DNA of 29,115 bases, from positions 1 through 29,115 of the forward strand of contig WLNS01000004.1 of the NCBI GenBank assembly GCA_009699665.1, in the 5' to 3' direction. The position numbers were made by a program, and so were the translations under genes. Origin of the DNA: Actinomycetota bacterium. Its GTDB lineage: Bacteria > Actinomycetota > Actinomycetes > Actinomycetales > Microbacteriaceae. This document shows positions 22,226-29,115 of this stretch, one piece after another. Below the pieces are notes generated by a model. The model ran no database searches and was not told where the DNA came from. It worked only from the letters and a program-made list of their open reading frames with translations. Within the stretch, counting starts at the first letter, position 1; the number at the start of each line of letters is the position of its first letter.

Positions 22226-22630
22226 TTACGGTTTCGCGGCTGACCCACCGGTCGTGCCATTACTCGGCGCTGGCGCCGGAGCAGGAGCTGGCGCGACCAC
22301 GGGCGCGGGAGCTGGCGCCGGAGCAGGCGCCGCAGGAGCAGGCGCCGCGGGGGCAGGCGCAGCGGGAGCAGACCCCGTCGATCCGCCGGAAGTTGCGTTT
22401 GAATCGGGCGCGGGCGCTGCGGGAGCCGGAGCCGCCGGTAGTGACGCGTCAGTCTGCGCGGACTCCGCCGTTGACGTCGACGGTACAGCAACGTTTCCCG
22501 CCGAAGCAGCGGCGTTTTCTTGGGCAACAGCGGCAATCTGAAACCCGGTCACGATCCCCACAAGAGCGATCCCTGCGGCGGCGCCGGTCAAGACGCGAGC
22601 CGTCTGGGCGGGATGAATTCGCTTAGTCAT
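22226..22630 (-). CDS. Membrane-anchored Pro/Ala-rich extracellular protein
   Basis: 134 residues. MTKRIHPAQTARVLTGAAAG begins a single N-terminal membrane helix (about 12-36). The rest (about 37-134) is disordered, external and dominated by PAPA/PAAP repeats, with a Ser/Gly/Thr patch (about 76-86) and a GTTGGSAAKP end. There is no cysteine and no FMN-binding domain. The ATG overlaps the upstream acidic-protein stop by 8 nt, with GAGGA upstream, so the two are coupled. The Pro/Ala region could span the peptidoglycan and hold a partner of the reductase (inference). Forty bases separate it from apbE. Confidence 0.8.
   Translation of the reverse strand: MTKRIHPAQTARVLTGAAAGIALVGIVTGFQIAAVAQENAAASAGNVAVPSTSTAESAQTDASLPAAPAPAAPAPDSNATSGGSTGSAPAAPAPAAPAPAAPAPAPAPAPVVAPAPAPAPAPSNGTTGGSAAKP
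22265..22371. repeat. GC-rich Pro/Ala codon repeat
   Basis: Irregular repeats of GGAGCAGGCGCC-type units encode the PAPA/PAAP tract of the minus-strand gene. They also create a misleading Arg-rich open frame. Confidence 0.7.
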
Positions 22631-23084
22631 CGTCGTCGTCCTCGTAATCTCCGTGGTGGTGTCGGTCATCGCCACTAATCGGCGCGGTTCCAGAACCTCC
22701 CGAGGTCCCGTCGGATGGCGGAGCATCCTCGTCATCGCAATTCGAATCATCGGCTACAAAAACACCACAATCCGGTTCTTCTGTATCGGGCGCATCTGAA
22801 TCAGAGTCGTCATCGATGTCAGAGTCGTCTTCTACATCCGGGCCGTCGACACTTGTCGGAGCGCTCTGTGTTTTGGGGGCGGGAGCCGCCGGGGCCGGCG
22901 GGGCCGGCGTTGGGGTCGTTGGGATCGTTGGCGCGCTGGTCGACGGCACAAGTGCTTCGGAGGCCGATACGGGTTGACCGCTGCCAAATGCGATCGAGAG
23001 AGCATCAGTGTTGGCCGCCATGGCTGCTGTTGCGGTGCCGAGAATGCCGACGACAGAGAGTGCGGTTACCAGGGGAGACTTCAT
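22623..23084 (-). CDS. Secreted, highly acidic protein with His/Asp-rich C-terminus
   Basis: 153 residues. The signal peptide (about 1-23, ending AMA) is followed by a Pro/Ala/Thr linker (about 47-75), an Asp/Glu/Ser-rich region (about 80-104), and a short loop C106-GVFVADDSN-C116 that could form a disulfide. It ends RHHHGDYEDDDDD. The acidic and His residues suggest binding of metal ions (inference). I know no named family. The ATG has GAGG too close to act normally, while TAGCGT ends 6 nt upstream, suggesting a leaderless start. First gene of the redox operon on the minus strand, divergent from the response regulator. Confidence 0.8.
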   Translation of the reverse strand: MKSPLVTALSVVGILGTATAAMAANTDALSIAFGSGQPVSASEALVPSTSAPTIPTTPTPAPPAPAAPAPKTQSAPTSVDGPDVEDDSDIDDDSDSDAPDTEEPDCGVFVADDSNCDDEDAPPSDGTSGGSGTAPISGDDRHHHGDYEDDDDD

Positions 23085-23090
23085 ACCTCA

Positions 23091-23096
23091 ACGCTA
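23091..23096 (-). promoter_or_regulatory. Candidate -10 box (TAGCGT) of the redox operon
   Basis: TAGCGT fits TAnnnT and ends 6 nt before the first gene of the operon. A small inverted repeat, GAAGT-CGAA-ACTTC (23098-23111), sits immediately upstream and could be an operator, possibly for the divergent response regulator. Confidence 0.45.
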
Positions 23097-23205
23097 CGAA
23101 GTCGAAACTTCAGAAATAGACGTGCTACATCAAAGAATTGGAGAAGATTATTCCTGCTCACCGGTCTTCACGCGCAATGTTGCGAAATCGGGAGAGAATG
23201 GGAGT

Positions 23206-23880
23206 GTGAAGGTTCTTGTCGTTGAAGATGACCCCTCGGTGGCCGACGGCATCGTCGATGGTTTGAGTGACGCTGCTTTTGAGGTTCATCACAGCGCCAC
23301 CGGTGCAGCAGCTCTCGCCGACTTTTCGTCATTTGGGCCCGACATTGTGCTGCTTGATCTCGGCCTCCCCGATATGGATGGCACGGATGTCTGTCGCGCC
23401 CTGCGCAAACAGGGCAGCGTGCCCATCATTGTGGTCAGCGCCCGCGGAGATGAGATTGATCGGGTGGTCAGCCTTGAAATGGGCGCCGATGACTATGTGG
23501 TCAAACCATTCGGCATGCGCGAACTTATTGCACGAATCCGCGCGGTTTCGCGTCGCACCAACGCCCCCGAATCTCCCGTAGGTCCCACAGAACGGGTTCT
23601 GGGACCACTCACCATCAACACGCGAACTCAGCGCGTAGCTCTGTCCGGCGAAGACATCCATCTCACCCCGACGGAGTTCGAGTTGCTGGTCTACCTGACC
23701 GAAGATCCCGGGGCCGTGTGTCGGCGCAGCGACATCCTGAACGACGTCTGGGATACCAACTGGTTTGGCACCACAAAAACTCTTGATGCTCACGTTGCCG
23801 CGATTCGCAAGAAGTTGGGACACGCGGGCTGGATTGAATCCGTTCGCGGCGTAGGGTTTCGATTCGGTCAACCGGCATGA
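23206..23880 (+). CDS. OmpR-family response regulator
   Basis: 224 residues from GTG (MKVLVVEDDPSVADG). The receiver domain (1-118) has acidic pocket E7-D8-D9, phospho-acceptor D51 (LLDLGLPD), S78 and K100. A winged-helix DNA-binding domain (about 127-222) contains LTPTEFELLVYL and ends SVRGVGFRFG, typical of OmpR/PhoB regulators. The frame extends upstream of the GTG but without family character. The start overlaps no gene; GGGAGA upstream may aid translation. It overlaps the histidine kinase gene (ATGA). Being divergent from the redox operon across 121 bases, it most likely controls that operon (inference). Confidence 0.93.
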   Translation: MKVLVVEDDPSVADGIVDGLSDAAFEVHHSATGAAALADFSSFGPDIVLLDLGLPDMDGTDVCRALRKQGSVPIIVVSARGDEIDRVVSLEMGADDYVVKPFGMRELIARIRAVSRRTNAPESPVGPTERVLGPLTINTRTQRVALSGEDIHLTPTEFELLVYLTEDPGAVCRRSDILNDVWDTNWFGTTKTLDAHVAAIRKKLGHAGWIESVRGVGFRFGQPA

Positions 23881-25259
23881 AGTGGCGCTTCATGGCCGCC
23901 ATCATGGCCGTGACACTGCTCGTTCTTCTGGTTCAAGACATCCCCATTGCAAGCTACCTTCAGACGGCCGAACACGCCCGTCTCATCACCTCGCTTGAAA
24001 AAGACGCGTTCGTTCTCGCCGGCAGGTCTCAAGAGGCGCTTGGTCAGCCAACCGAAGCGGCTATTTCTGAACTCAGCACTGTGGCGCAGACTTACCGCAA
24101 GGCCGGCGGCGCTCGCGTCGTCATCGTGAATGAAGCCGGTGCCGCCATCGTCACGAGCGATGACGATCAGGCGGCCGTGGGGTCTGAGTACCTTTCGCGA
24201 CCAGAAATCGCGACAGCGCTGACAGGACAAATTGCCACCGGTGAACGATTTTCGACAACGCTGAACGAACAGCTCGTTTATGTCACTGTCCCGGTATTGC
24301 ACGGTGAAGACATCGTAGGCGCTGTGCGTCTGACATTCCCTAACCAAACGGTCGTCGACAAGGTCAATTCACAACTGCAGCTGCTGACCCTCGTGGCGAT
24401 CGTGACGGTCTTCCTCGCGGGAATTGTGGGCTTCATTCTGTCTGTCAGCGTGACCCGCCGACTCAAACTGCTTCAGCGGGCTACCGTCTTTCTTGCCGAC
24501 GGAGATCTTTCGGCTCGCACGGATGAACGGGGAGCCCCAGAGATTAAGTCACTGTCGCGTTCGTTCAACCTCATGGCGGATCGTCTGGACGGACTCCTCG
24601 CCCAACAGAAAACTTTTGCCGCGGATGCGTCCCACCAGTTGCGCACTCCCCTGACGGCGCTTCGCCTCAAGCTGGAACGGGCCCGGGACATGGTCGGAAC
24701 AGATCCTGTTGGCGCTGAACAGCGCATCGCCGCTGCCGAAACCGAAGCGAACCGCTTGGGCAACATCATCGAGGGCCTCCTGATGCTGAGTCGAACCGAG
24801 GCGAGCTCGGCGCCCATAGAGAACTATGACGTTGCCCAGATCTCTCGCGAGCGCATTGAACACTGGCAGCCGCTCGCGACAGAGTCAAAGCTCAAGATTC
24901 GCTATGAGGGTCCCGTCACCGCGAATGCGCTTGCGGTGCCGACCGCCGTTGAGCAAATCATCGATAACTACATTGACAATGCGCTCAGCATCGCTCCGGC
25001 GAAATCGACGCTGACAGTCCGGGTCGTCAAAAACTCACGCTTTGTTGAAGTCCACGTGCTCGATCAGGGCCCCGGGCTGAGCAAGGAGGACTGCCGGCGG
25101 GCTTTTGACCGCTTCTGGCGCGCAGCGAGTGATACCAAGGGCAGTGGTTTGGGGTTGGCAATCGTGGCACAACTTGCCCGGGCGAGCGGAGCGCAAGCCC
25201 TTCTGGCGCCACGGCCCGAAGGCGGACTAGACGCAAGCGTGCGGTTCACTGCCTCATAG
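23877..25259 (+). CDS. Membrane sensor histidine kinase
   Basis: 460 residues. The first membrane helix is about 5-20, the extracellular sensor about 21-168 (Ala/Thr-rich, CACHE/sCache-like in length), and the second helix about 169-192. HAMP (about 193-245) is followed by the dimerisation/phosphotransfer domain with H253 in ASHQLRTPLTAL. The ATPase domain has N-box NYIDNAL (364-370), G1 DQGPG (396-400) and G2 GSGLGLAIV (422-430), all intact. It should phosphorylate the preceding response regulator. The signal is unknown; the neighbouring redox genes suggest iron, redox state or an extracellular metal. A clear stop at 25257-25259 is followed by a 92-base gap before fhaA. Confidence 0.94.
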   Translation: MKWRFMAAIMAVTLLVLLVQDIPIASYLQTAEHARLITSLEKDAFVLAGRSQEALGQPTEAAISELSTVAQTYRKAGGARVVIVNEAGAAIVTSDDDQAAVGSEYLSRPEIATALTGQIATGERFSTTLNEQLVYVTVPVLHGEDIVGAVRLTFPNQTVVDKVNSQLQLLTLVAIVTVFLAGIVGFILSVSVTRRLKLLQRATVFLADGDLSARTDERGAPEIKSLSRSFNLMADRLDGLLAQQKTFAADASHQLRTPLTALRLKLERARDMVGTDPVGAEQRIAAAETEANRLGNIIEGLLMLSRTEASSAPIENYDVAQISRERIEHWQPLATESKLKIRYEGPVTANALAVPTAVEQIIDNYIDNALSIAPAKSTLTVRVVKNSRFVEVHVLDQGPGLSKEDCRRAFDRFWRAASDTKGSGLGLAIVAQLARASGAQALLAPRPEGGLDASVRFTAS

Positions 25260-25351
25260 GCAGACAGAGGTTTACAGCCATGTCACAGGGCAGACGCGTC
25301 GACCGCGAGTAGCATTGGACTCAGAATTGACAGTATGCGGGCGAGGTAATT

Positions 25352-26086
25352 GTGGGCATTCTTGATCGCATTGAGCGGGGCCTCGAGCGCGCGGTGAACA
25401 CTGCGTTTGCCCGTACTTTCCGGTCCGGAGTTCAACCCGTCGAAATAACTTCAGCCCTTCGTCGCGAGCTTGATACGAAAGCCAGCGTGGTAGCGCGAGA
25501 CCGAATTCTTGTTCCCAACGTGTTCACCGTCCGCCTCTCGAGACCTGACTTTGATCGACTTTCCGGCATGGGCCGAACCCTGACCGATGAAATCGCCAAG
25601 CAACTCACCAAACACGCGCAAAGCCAGGGCTACCAATTTGCTGGCGGAATTCGGCTGAAGCTCGAGCCCGATATCGCGCTTTCCGTCGGACTCATCGGTA
25701 TCGATGCGCGGAATGTTCGCGGCTCCGTCACGTGGCTGGCCGTGGTTGATATCAACGGCCGGCGGCACAATCTGAAGAAGGGCGTTACCGTCGTCGGTCG
25801 CGGAACGGACGCCGACATTACGGTCAACGACTCATCGATTTCGCGGCGGCACATTGAGTTAACCTGGGACGGAACGCGCGCTCAGGCCAAAGACCTAGGG
25901 TCCACCAATGGCTCCCGAATCAACGGTTCCCGGCTGACTATTTCCGGCCTGGAGTCTGGTTCGGCCATCGAACTCGGCGCCACCACCATCGTCTTTCATG
26001 TCGTTCCCGAGACGAAAGGCAACACGGAAGATGTGCCTGCTCACTCGCGAACCAGTGCACCCGTTCGCGATGCCTTCGGGAGTTGA
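25352..26086 (+). CDS. fhaA: FhaA: DUF3662 and FHA domain protein
   Basis: 244 residues. The N-terminal DUF3662 domain (about 1-125) starts MGILDRIERGLERAVNTAFARTF, diagnostic of FhaA. The FHA domain (about 150-220) has VGRGTDADI, SRRHIEL and STNGSRING, the phosphothreonine-binding loops. In mycobacteria FhaA binds phosphorylated MviN and regulates peptidoglycan synthesis at the cell pole. The middle linker of longer homologues is very short here. GTG start with a GAGG ribosome binding site 6 nt upstream. First gene of the fhaA-fhaB-pstP-rodA cluster; fhaB follows after 2 bases. Confidence 0.94.
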   Translation: MGILDRIERGLERAVNTAFARTFRSGVQPVEITSALRRELDTKASVVARDRILVPNVFTVRLSRPDFDRLSGMGRTLTDEIAKQLTKHAQSQGYQFAGGIRLKLEPDIALSVGLIGIDARNVRGSVTWLAVVDINGRRHNLKKGVTVVGRGTDADITVNDSSISRRHIELTWDGTRAQAKDLGSTNGSRINGSRLTISGLESGSAIELGATTIVFHVVPETKGNTEDVPAHSRTSAPVRDAFGS

Positions 26087-26088
26087 TC

Positions 26089-26598
26089 ATGAGTGAGCTC
26101 ACGCTGTTTATCTTCAGGATCGCCTTCTTGATTTTGCTGTGGGTTTTTGTCTTCTTTGTGGTCTACGCCGTGCGAAGTGACCTCTTCGGTCAGCGCGCGA
26201 AAAAGATGACGGCGCCCTCGCTCGCCCCCGCGTCGTCTGCGTTTCTGACGCAAGCCCATGCCGCAATCTCGGATCCTGCAGTCCCTCGAGCCGCCCAGGG
26301 ATCGCGCCTCTGGTTGGTCATCACGGCCGGCACAAAAGCCGGCGAACGCATACCTCTGGGTGATCAGGCACTCACCATCGGCCGTTCATCTGATTCGTCG
26401 CTCGTGATTCGAGACGATTACACATCGACCCGCCATGCGGTCATTGAGATGCGGAATGGCGAGTGGCACATTAGCGACCTAGATAGCACGAATGGCACCA
26501 TTGTCAATGGCAAGCGGATTTCGGGCTCCGTGCCACTGGCCCTGAATGTGCCCATCACAATTGGCCAAACGGTGTGTGAAGTGCAGGGCGACGCATGA
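26089..26598 (+). CDS. fhaB: FhaB (FipA): membrane-anchored FHA domain protein
   Basis: 169 residues. An N-terminal membrane helix (about 6-27) is followed by a basic linker and an FHA domain (about 88-165) with IGRSSDSSLVI, TSTRHAVIE and DSTNGTIVNGKRI. The FHA fold binds phosphothreonine on partners in growth and division signalling. The ATG at 26089 is chosen over TTG at 26083, because CGGGAG gives correct spacing and the TTG overlaps the fhaA stop. Its stop overlaps the pstP start (ATGA). Confidence 0.94.
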   Translation: MSELTLFIFRIAFLILLWVFVFFVVYAVRSDLFGQRAKKMTAPSLAPASSAFLTQAHAAISDPAVPRAAQGSRLWLVITAGTKAGERIPLGDQALTIGRSSDSSLVIRDDYTSTRHAVIEMRNGEWHISDLDSTNGTIVNGKRISGSVPLALNVPITIGQTVCEVQGDA

Positions 26599-27818
26599 GC
26601 GGTCTCGCGGCGGCGCGCTCCGATGTCGGCCGGGTGCGAACGTCAAACCAGGATTCCGGATATGCCGGTCAGTTTTTGTTTATTGTTGCCGACGGCATGG
26701 GCGGGCATGCCGGTGGCGACGTTGCTTCGGGAATCGCGGTGCGTGATCTTGCGAAACTGGATCGCCCCTTTGCCTCGTTGACAGAGGCGAAGAAGGCGCT
26801 CACCCGCGAGCTGCAAGTCATAAACGACAGCCTGTCTCACGTCGTCGATAACCAACCCGAACTGGCTGGCCTGGGAACTACGGTGAGCGCACTCCTGCGC
26901 GTTGACGACCGCTACGTGATTGCACACATTGGCGATTCGCGAATTTACCGACTCACAAACGGTGACCTCACGCAAGTGACAAAGGACCACACGTTCGTGC
27001 AACAACTCATTGATGCCGGGCGCATCACACCGGAAGAGGCCAAAGACCATCCCCGGCGATCTGTGTTGATGCGCGTCTTGGGCGACGTCGAGGATCAACC
27101 GACTATTGACATTGCAGACCTGCCGGCCATCCCCGGTGAGCGCTGGCTTCTGTGCAGCGACGGCCTCACGGGTGCCGTTGACGACGGCGCGATTGCCGAT
27201 GTGCTTTCGGGCAAGGCTACGTCGGAGCAGGTGTGCTCCCGTCTTGTCGACAGGGGTTTGCGTGCAGGGGCTCCCGACAACATCACCATTGTCGTGCTTG
27301 ACGTCGCGGCAGAGGCTGAGGCGCGTTCAGATTTTGTCGGCGCCGCCTCGTCAAAACGCAAGCTACCCGAGCGTCCCCCGGCAGACACGGGCACGTCGCC
27401 TCGTCCGAAAACGCGAACAATCCCCGTCTCAACGAGTGAGTTACCCCTTCCGCAAACAACCCCTGCCGGTGCATCGATCGTTTCCGAACACACCTCGGCT
27501 CGTGACGCCCAGCGGCGACGACGCATCTGGGCGGCCGTGGTGTCGATATGTGTCGTCGGTATTGTGACGGTGGTCGCGATTCTGGGTTACCAGTGGACCC
27601 AGTCCCGCTACTACCTCGGCGTCTTGGGAACGCATGTGGCCGTGTTTCAGGGTATTCCGGTGACCCTGGCGGGGCTGCCCCTTTCCCAGGTCTACCTCGA
27701 GACCGATGTGATCGTCACTTCCCTGTCTACCTACGAACAGGCTCAAGTCCGTCAAACGATTTCTTTTGATAACGCATCCGATGCCGTCTCTGCCGTGAAT
27801 CGGATGAACGGTGACTAG
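26595..27818 (+). CDS. pstP: PP2C-family Ser/Thr protein phosphatase
   Basis: 407 residues. The PP2C domain (about 3-235) has the metal-binding aspartates in SNQDSG, VADGMGGHAGG, HIGDSRIYR, LCSDGLTG and GAPDNITIVVLD. A Pro/Ser-rich linker (about 245-308) leads to one membrane helix (about 311-333) and a short external domain (about 334-407). PstP reverses phosphorylation by the PknA/PknB kinases, usually encoded just downstream of rodA-pbpA. ATG overlaps the fhaB stop; its own stop overlaps the rodA start by 8 nt. Confidence 0.95.
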   Translation: MSGLAAARSDVGRVRTSNQDSGYAGQFLFIVADGMGGHAGGDVASGIAVRDLAKLDRPFASLTEAKKALTRELQVINDSLSHVVDNQPELAGLGTTVSALLRVDDRYVIAHIGDSRIYRLTNGDLTQVTKDHTFVQQLIDAGRITPEEAKDHPRRSVLMRVLGDVEDQPTIDIADLPAIPGERWLLCSDGLTGAVDDGAIADVLSGKATSEQVCSRLVDRGLRAGAPDNITIVVLDVAAEAEARSDFVGAASSKRKLPERPPADTGTSPRPKTRTIPVSTSELPLPQTTPAGASIVSEHTSARDAQRRRRIWAAVVSICVVGIVTVVAILGYQWTQSRYYLGVLGTHVAVFQGIPVTLAGLPLSQVYLETDVIVTSLSTYEQAQVRQTISFDNASDAVSAVNRMNGD

Positions 27819-29115
27819 CGCGAGCGTTGATCTCGCCAAGATCGATACGGGCCAGATACCGCGCATCCCGAGGGTCCGTTCGTCACAACGCCGTCGAAAC
27901 ATTGAATTAGGGCTGCTTGTTATTGCCTCCGTCCTAAGCGCCATCGCGGTGGGCTTGGTGCAGATGGCAACAATGGGGGCGGTTCACGGCGGAATTTTTG
28001 CCCTCGCCGCGATCATCGTAATCTTGGTCCTTCTGCTACACATTGTTCTGCGGTTTGTCGCACCGAGTGCCGACCCCCTGATCATGCCCATCGCCGTGAT
28101 GCTCAATGGCATTGGCATTGCAGAGATTTATCGCATTGATCTGGCCCTGAACAATGTCGGATGGGACTCGCTGGCGATTCGACAGATTGCGTGGACGGCT
28201 CTTGCTTTGGCTGCCGCCTTCATCGTCATTCTCACCATGCGATCACCGCGATCCCTGCAGCGCTACACCTATACCTCAGGTCTCGCTGCCGTGATTCTGC
28301 TTCTCCTCCCCATGGTTCCCGGTCTCGGCGTAGAAGTTAACGGCGCGCGAGTCTGGATTGATATCGGAGGCCTGACCTTCCAACCGGGTGAGATTGCCAA
28401 GATTGCGCTCGCCGTTTTTTTTGCCGGTTACCTCGTGCAACACCGCGACAGTCTGTCTATGGTGGGTCGCCGCGTTATCGGTATTCGCTTTCCGCGGGGC
28501 CGCGACCTCGGTCCGATTGTGGCCATTTGGATTTTGTCGATGCTGGTCATCGTTTTTCAGCGCGACCTGGGAACGGGTCTTCTCTACTTTGGACTCTTTC
28601 TCGTCATGCTCTACGTTGCGACAGCACGCGTCTCGTGGGTGCTTTTGGGCATCGGGCTATTCGCCGCCGGCGCAATAGCCGCCAACCAATTCTTGACCTA
28701 TGTTCATGATCGATTTGCCAACTGGTACGACGCATTTAATCAACAAGTTTTCGATGCGGACGGCGGGAGTTATCAGCTCGTGCAGGGCCTATTCGGCATG
28801 GGGCACGGGGGTCTCATCGGTACGGGCTTGGGCCAAGGCATGCCCTACATCACGCCCGTTTCACAGAGTGACTACATCGTGGCCAGTGTTGCAGAAGAAC
28901 TGGGGCTGGTTGGCCTCTTTGCTCTGCTCTGCCTTTATGTTTTGCTCGTCTCTCGGGGCGTTCGTATTGGCTTTGCTGCGACCGATGACTTCAGCAAATT
29001 ACTCTCTGTCGGCCTCGCCAGCGTCATTGCACTGCAGACATTTCTTGTCGTTGGTGGTGTCACGCGAATCATCCCGCTCACCGGTCTCACCACGCCGTTC
29101 CTGGCAGCGGGCGGA
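27811..29115 (+). CDS. rodA: RodA/FtsW-family SEDS glycosyltransferase (3' truncated by window edge)
   Basis: 435 codons are open from the GTG at 27811 to the end of the window, so the C-terminus is missing. It is a SEDS protein with many membrane helices. PIAVMLNGIGIAEIYRIDL, GARVWIDIGGLTFQPGEIAKIA, the catalytic-loop-like FQRDLGTGLLYFGLF and GLFGMGHGGLIGTGLGQG are all RodA/FtsW hallmarks. RodA polymerises peptidoglycan glycan strands during elongation, working with the class B PBP normally encoded next (pbpA). The gene has no stop within the window. Start supported by the 8-nt overlap with pstP. RodA rather than FtsW follows from cluster context. Confidence 0.94.
   Translation, partial: MTSASVDLAKIDTGQIPRIPRVRSSQRRRNIELGLLVIASVLSAIAVGLVQMATMGAVHGGIFALAAIIVILVLLLHIVLRFVAPSADPLIMPIAVMLNGIGIAEIYRIDLALNNVGWDSLAIRQIAWTALALAAAFIVILTMRSPRSLQRYTYTSGLAAVILLLLPMVPGLGVEVNGARVWIDIGGLTFQPGEIAKIALAVFFAGYLVQHRDSLSMVGRRVIGIRFPRGRDLGPIVAIWILSMLVIVFQRDLGTGLLYFGLFLVMLYVATARVSWVLLGIGLFAAGAIAANQFLTYVHDRFANWYDAFNQQVFDADGGSYQLVQGLFGMGHGGLIGTGLGQGMPYITPVSQSDYIVASVAEELGLVGLFALLCLYVLLVSRGVRIGFAATDDFSKLLSVGLASVIALQTFLVVGGVTRIIPLTGLTTPFLAAGG

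Noticed and set aside
22265..22430. Repetitive GC-rich stretch as a possible CRISPR-like array
   Set aside because: There are no regular spacers, and the period follows Pro/Ala codons of a coding gene.
22186..22536. A 117-codon upstream extension of the apbE reading frame, rich in Arg/Leu/Pro
   Set aside because: It is another frame of the Pro/Ala repeat gene on the same strand, has no ApbE similarity, and is explained by GC-rich repeat composition.

Overview
The window looks like part of the chromosome of a high-GC Gram-positive actinobacterium, most likely a member of Microbacteriaceae (inference). Reasons: a NucS mismatch endonuclease, the fhaA-fhaB-pstP-rodA cluster, a CopD-CtaG fusion, the small membrane-protein trio at 9.8-10.9 kb, frequent GTG starts, many 1-8 nt gene overlaps, and many probable leaderless promoters. 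I see no prophage, transposon, rRNA or CRISPR array. Almost all of the sequence is coding, and no gap without a gene exceeds about 210 bases.

Region by region. 1-669 is the 3' end of an unrecognised actinobacterial protein. 718-3018 (minus) holds a copper/cytochrome oxidase assembly protein and HU, separated by a strong terminator. 3106-3815 (minus) is rpmB-rpmG-rpsN, all cysteine-poor (zinc-independent) forms. 4025-7863 (minus) is a tightly overlapped zinc-uptake operon: lipoprotein znuA, ATPase znuC, two permeases, and the regulator zur as last gene. A clear Zur-type operator overlaps its promoter. 7933-9649 holds trhO (plus) and hemD (minus), convergent. 9771-10887 (minus) is an envelope trio. 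10940-13372 (minus) is glyS followed by an eroded HemY-like protein. 13566-16442 (minus) holds an LPDTG surface protein and an M13 metalloprotease. 16494-17868 (plus) is an HAD phosphatase plus nucS. 17880-19346 (minus) holds a DMT transporter and a lipoprotein, and 19515-19597 (minus) a tRNA-Leu(CAG).

The most distinctive part is 19649-25259. On the minus strand, two small secreted or anchored disordered proteins (one very acidic with a His/Asp tail), an ApbE-type flavin transferase and a ferric-reductase-like membrane domain fused to an FNR module and a 2Fe-2S ferredoxin form one unit. A two-component system diverges from it. This looks like an electron-export or metal-reduction module with its own sensor, but without the usual FMN-binding acceptor protein. 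From 25352 to the end (plus) comes the conserved growth and cell-wall signalling cluster fhaA-fhaB-pstP-rodA, with rodA cut by the window edge.

Metal handling recurs: copper insertion, zinc uptake, zinc-sparing ribosomal proteins and the putative iron/electron module. A second recurring theme is TAnnnT hexamers exactly 6-7 nt before start codons, which suggests leaderless transcription for at least nine genes.
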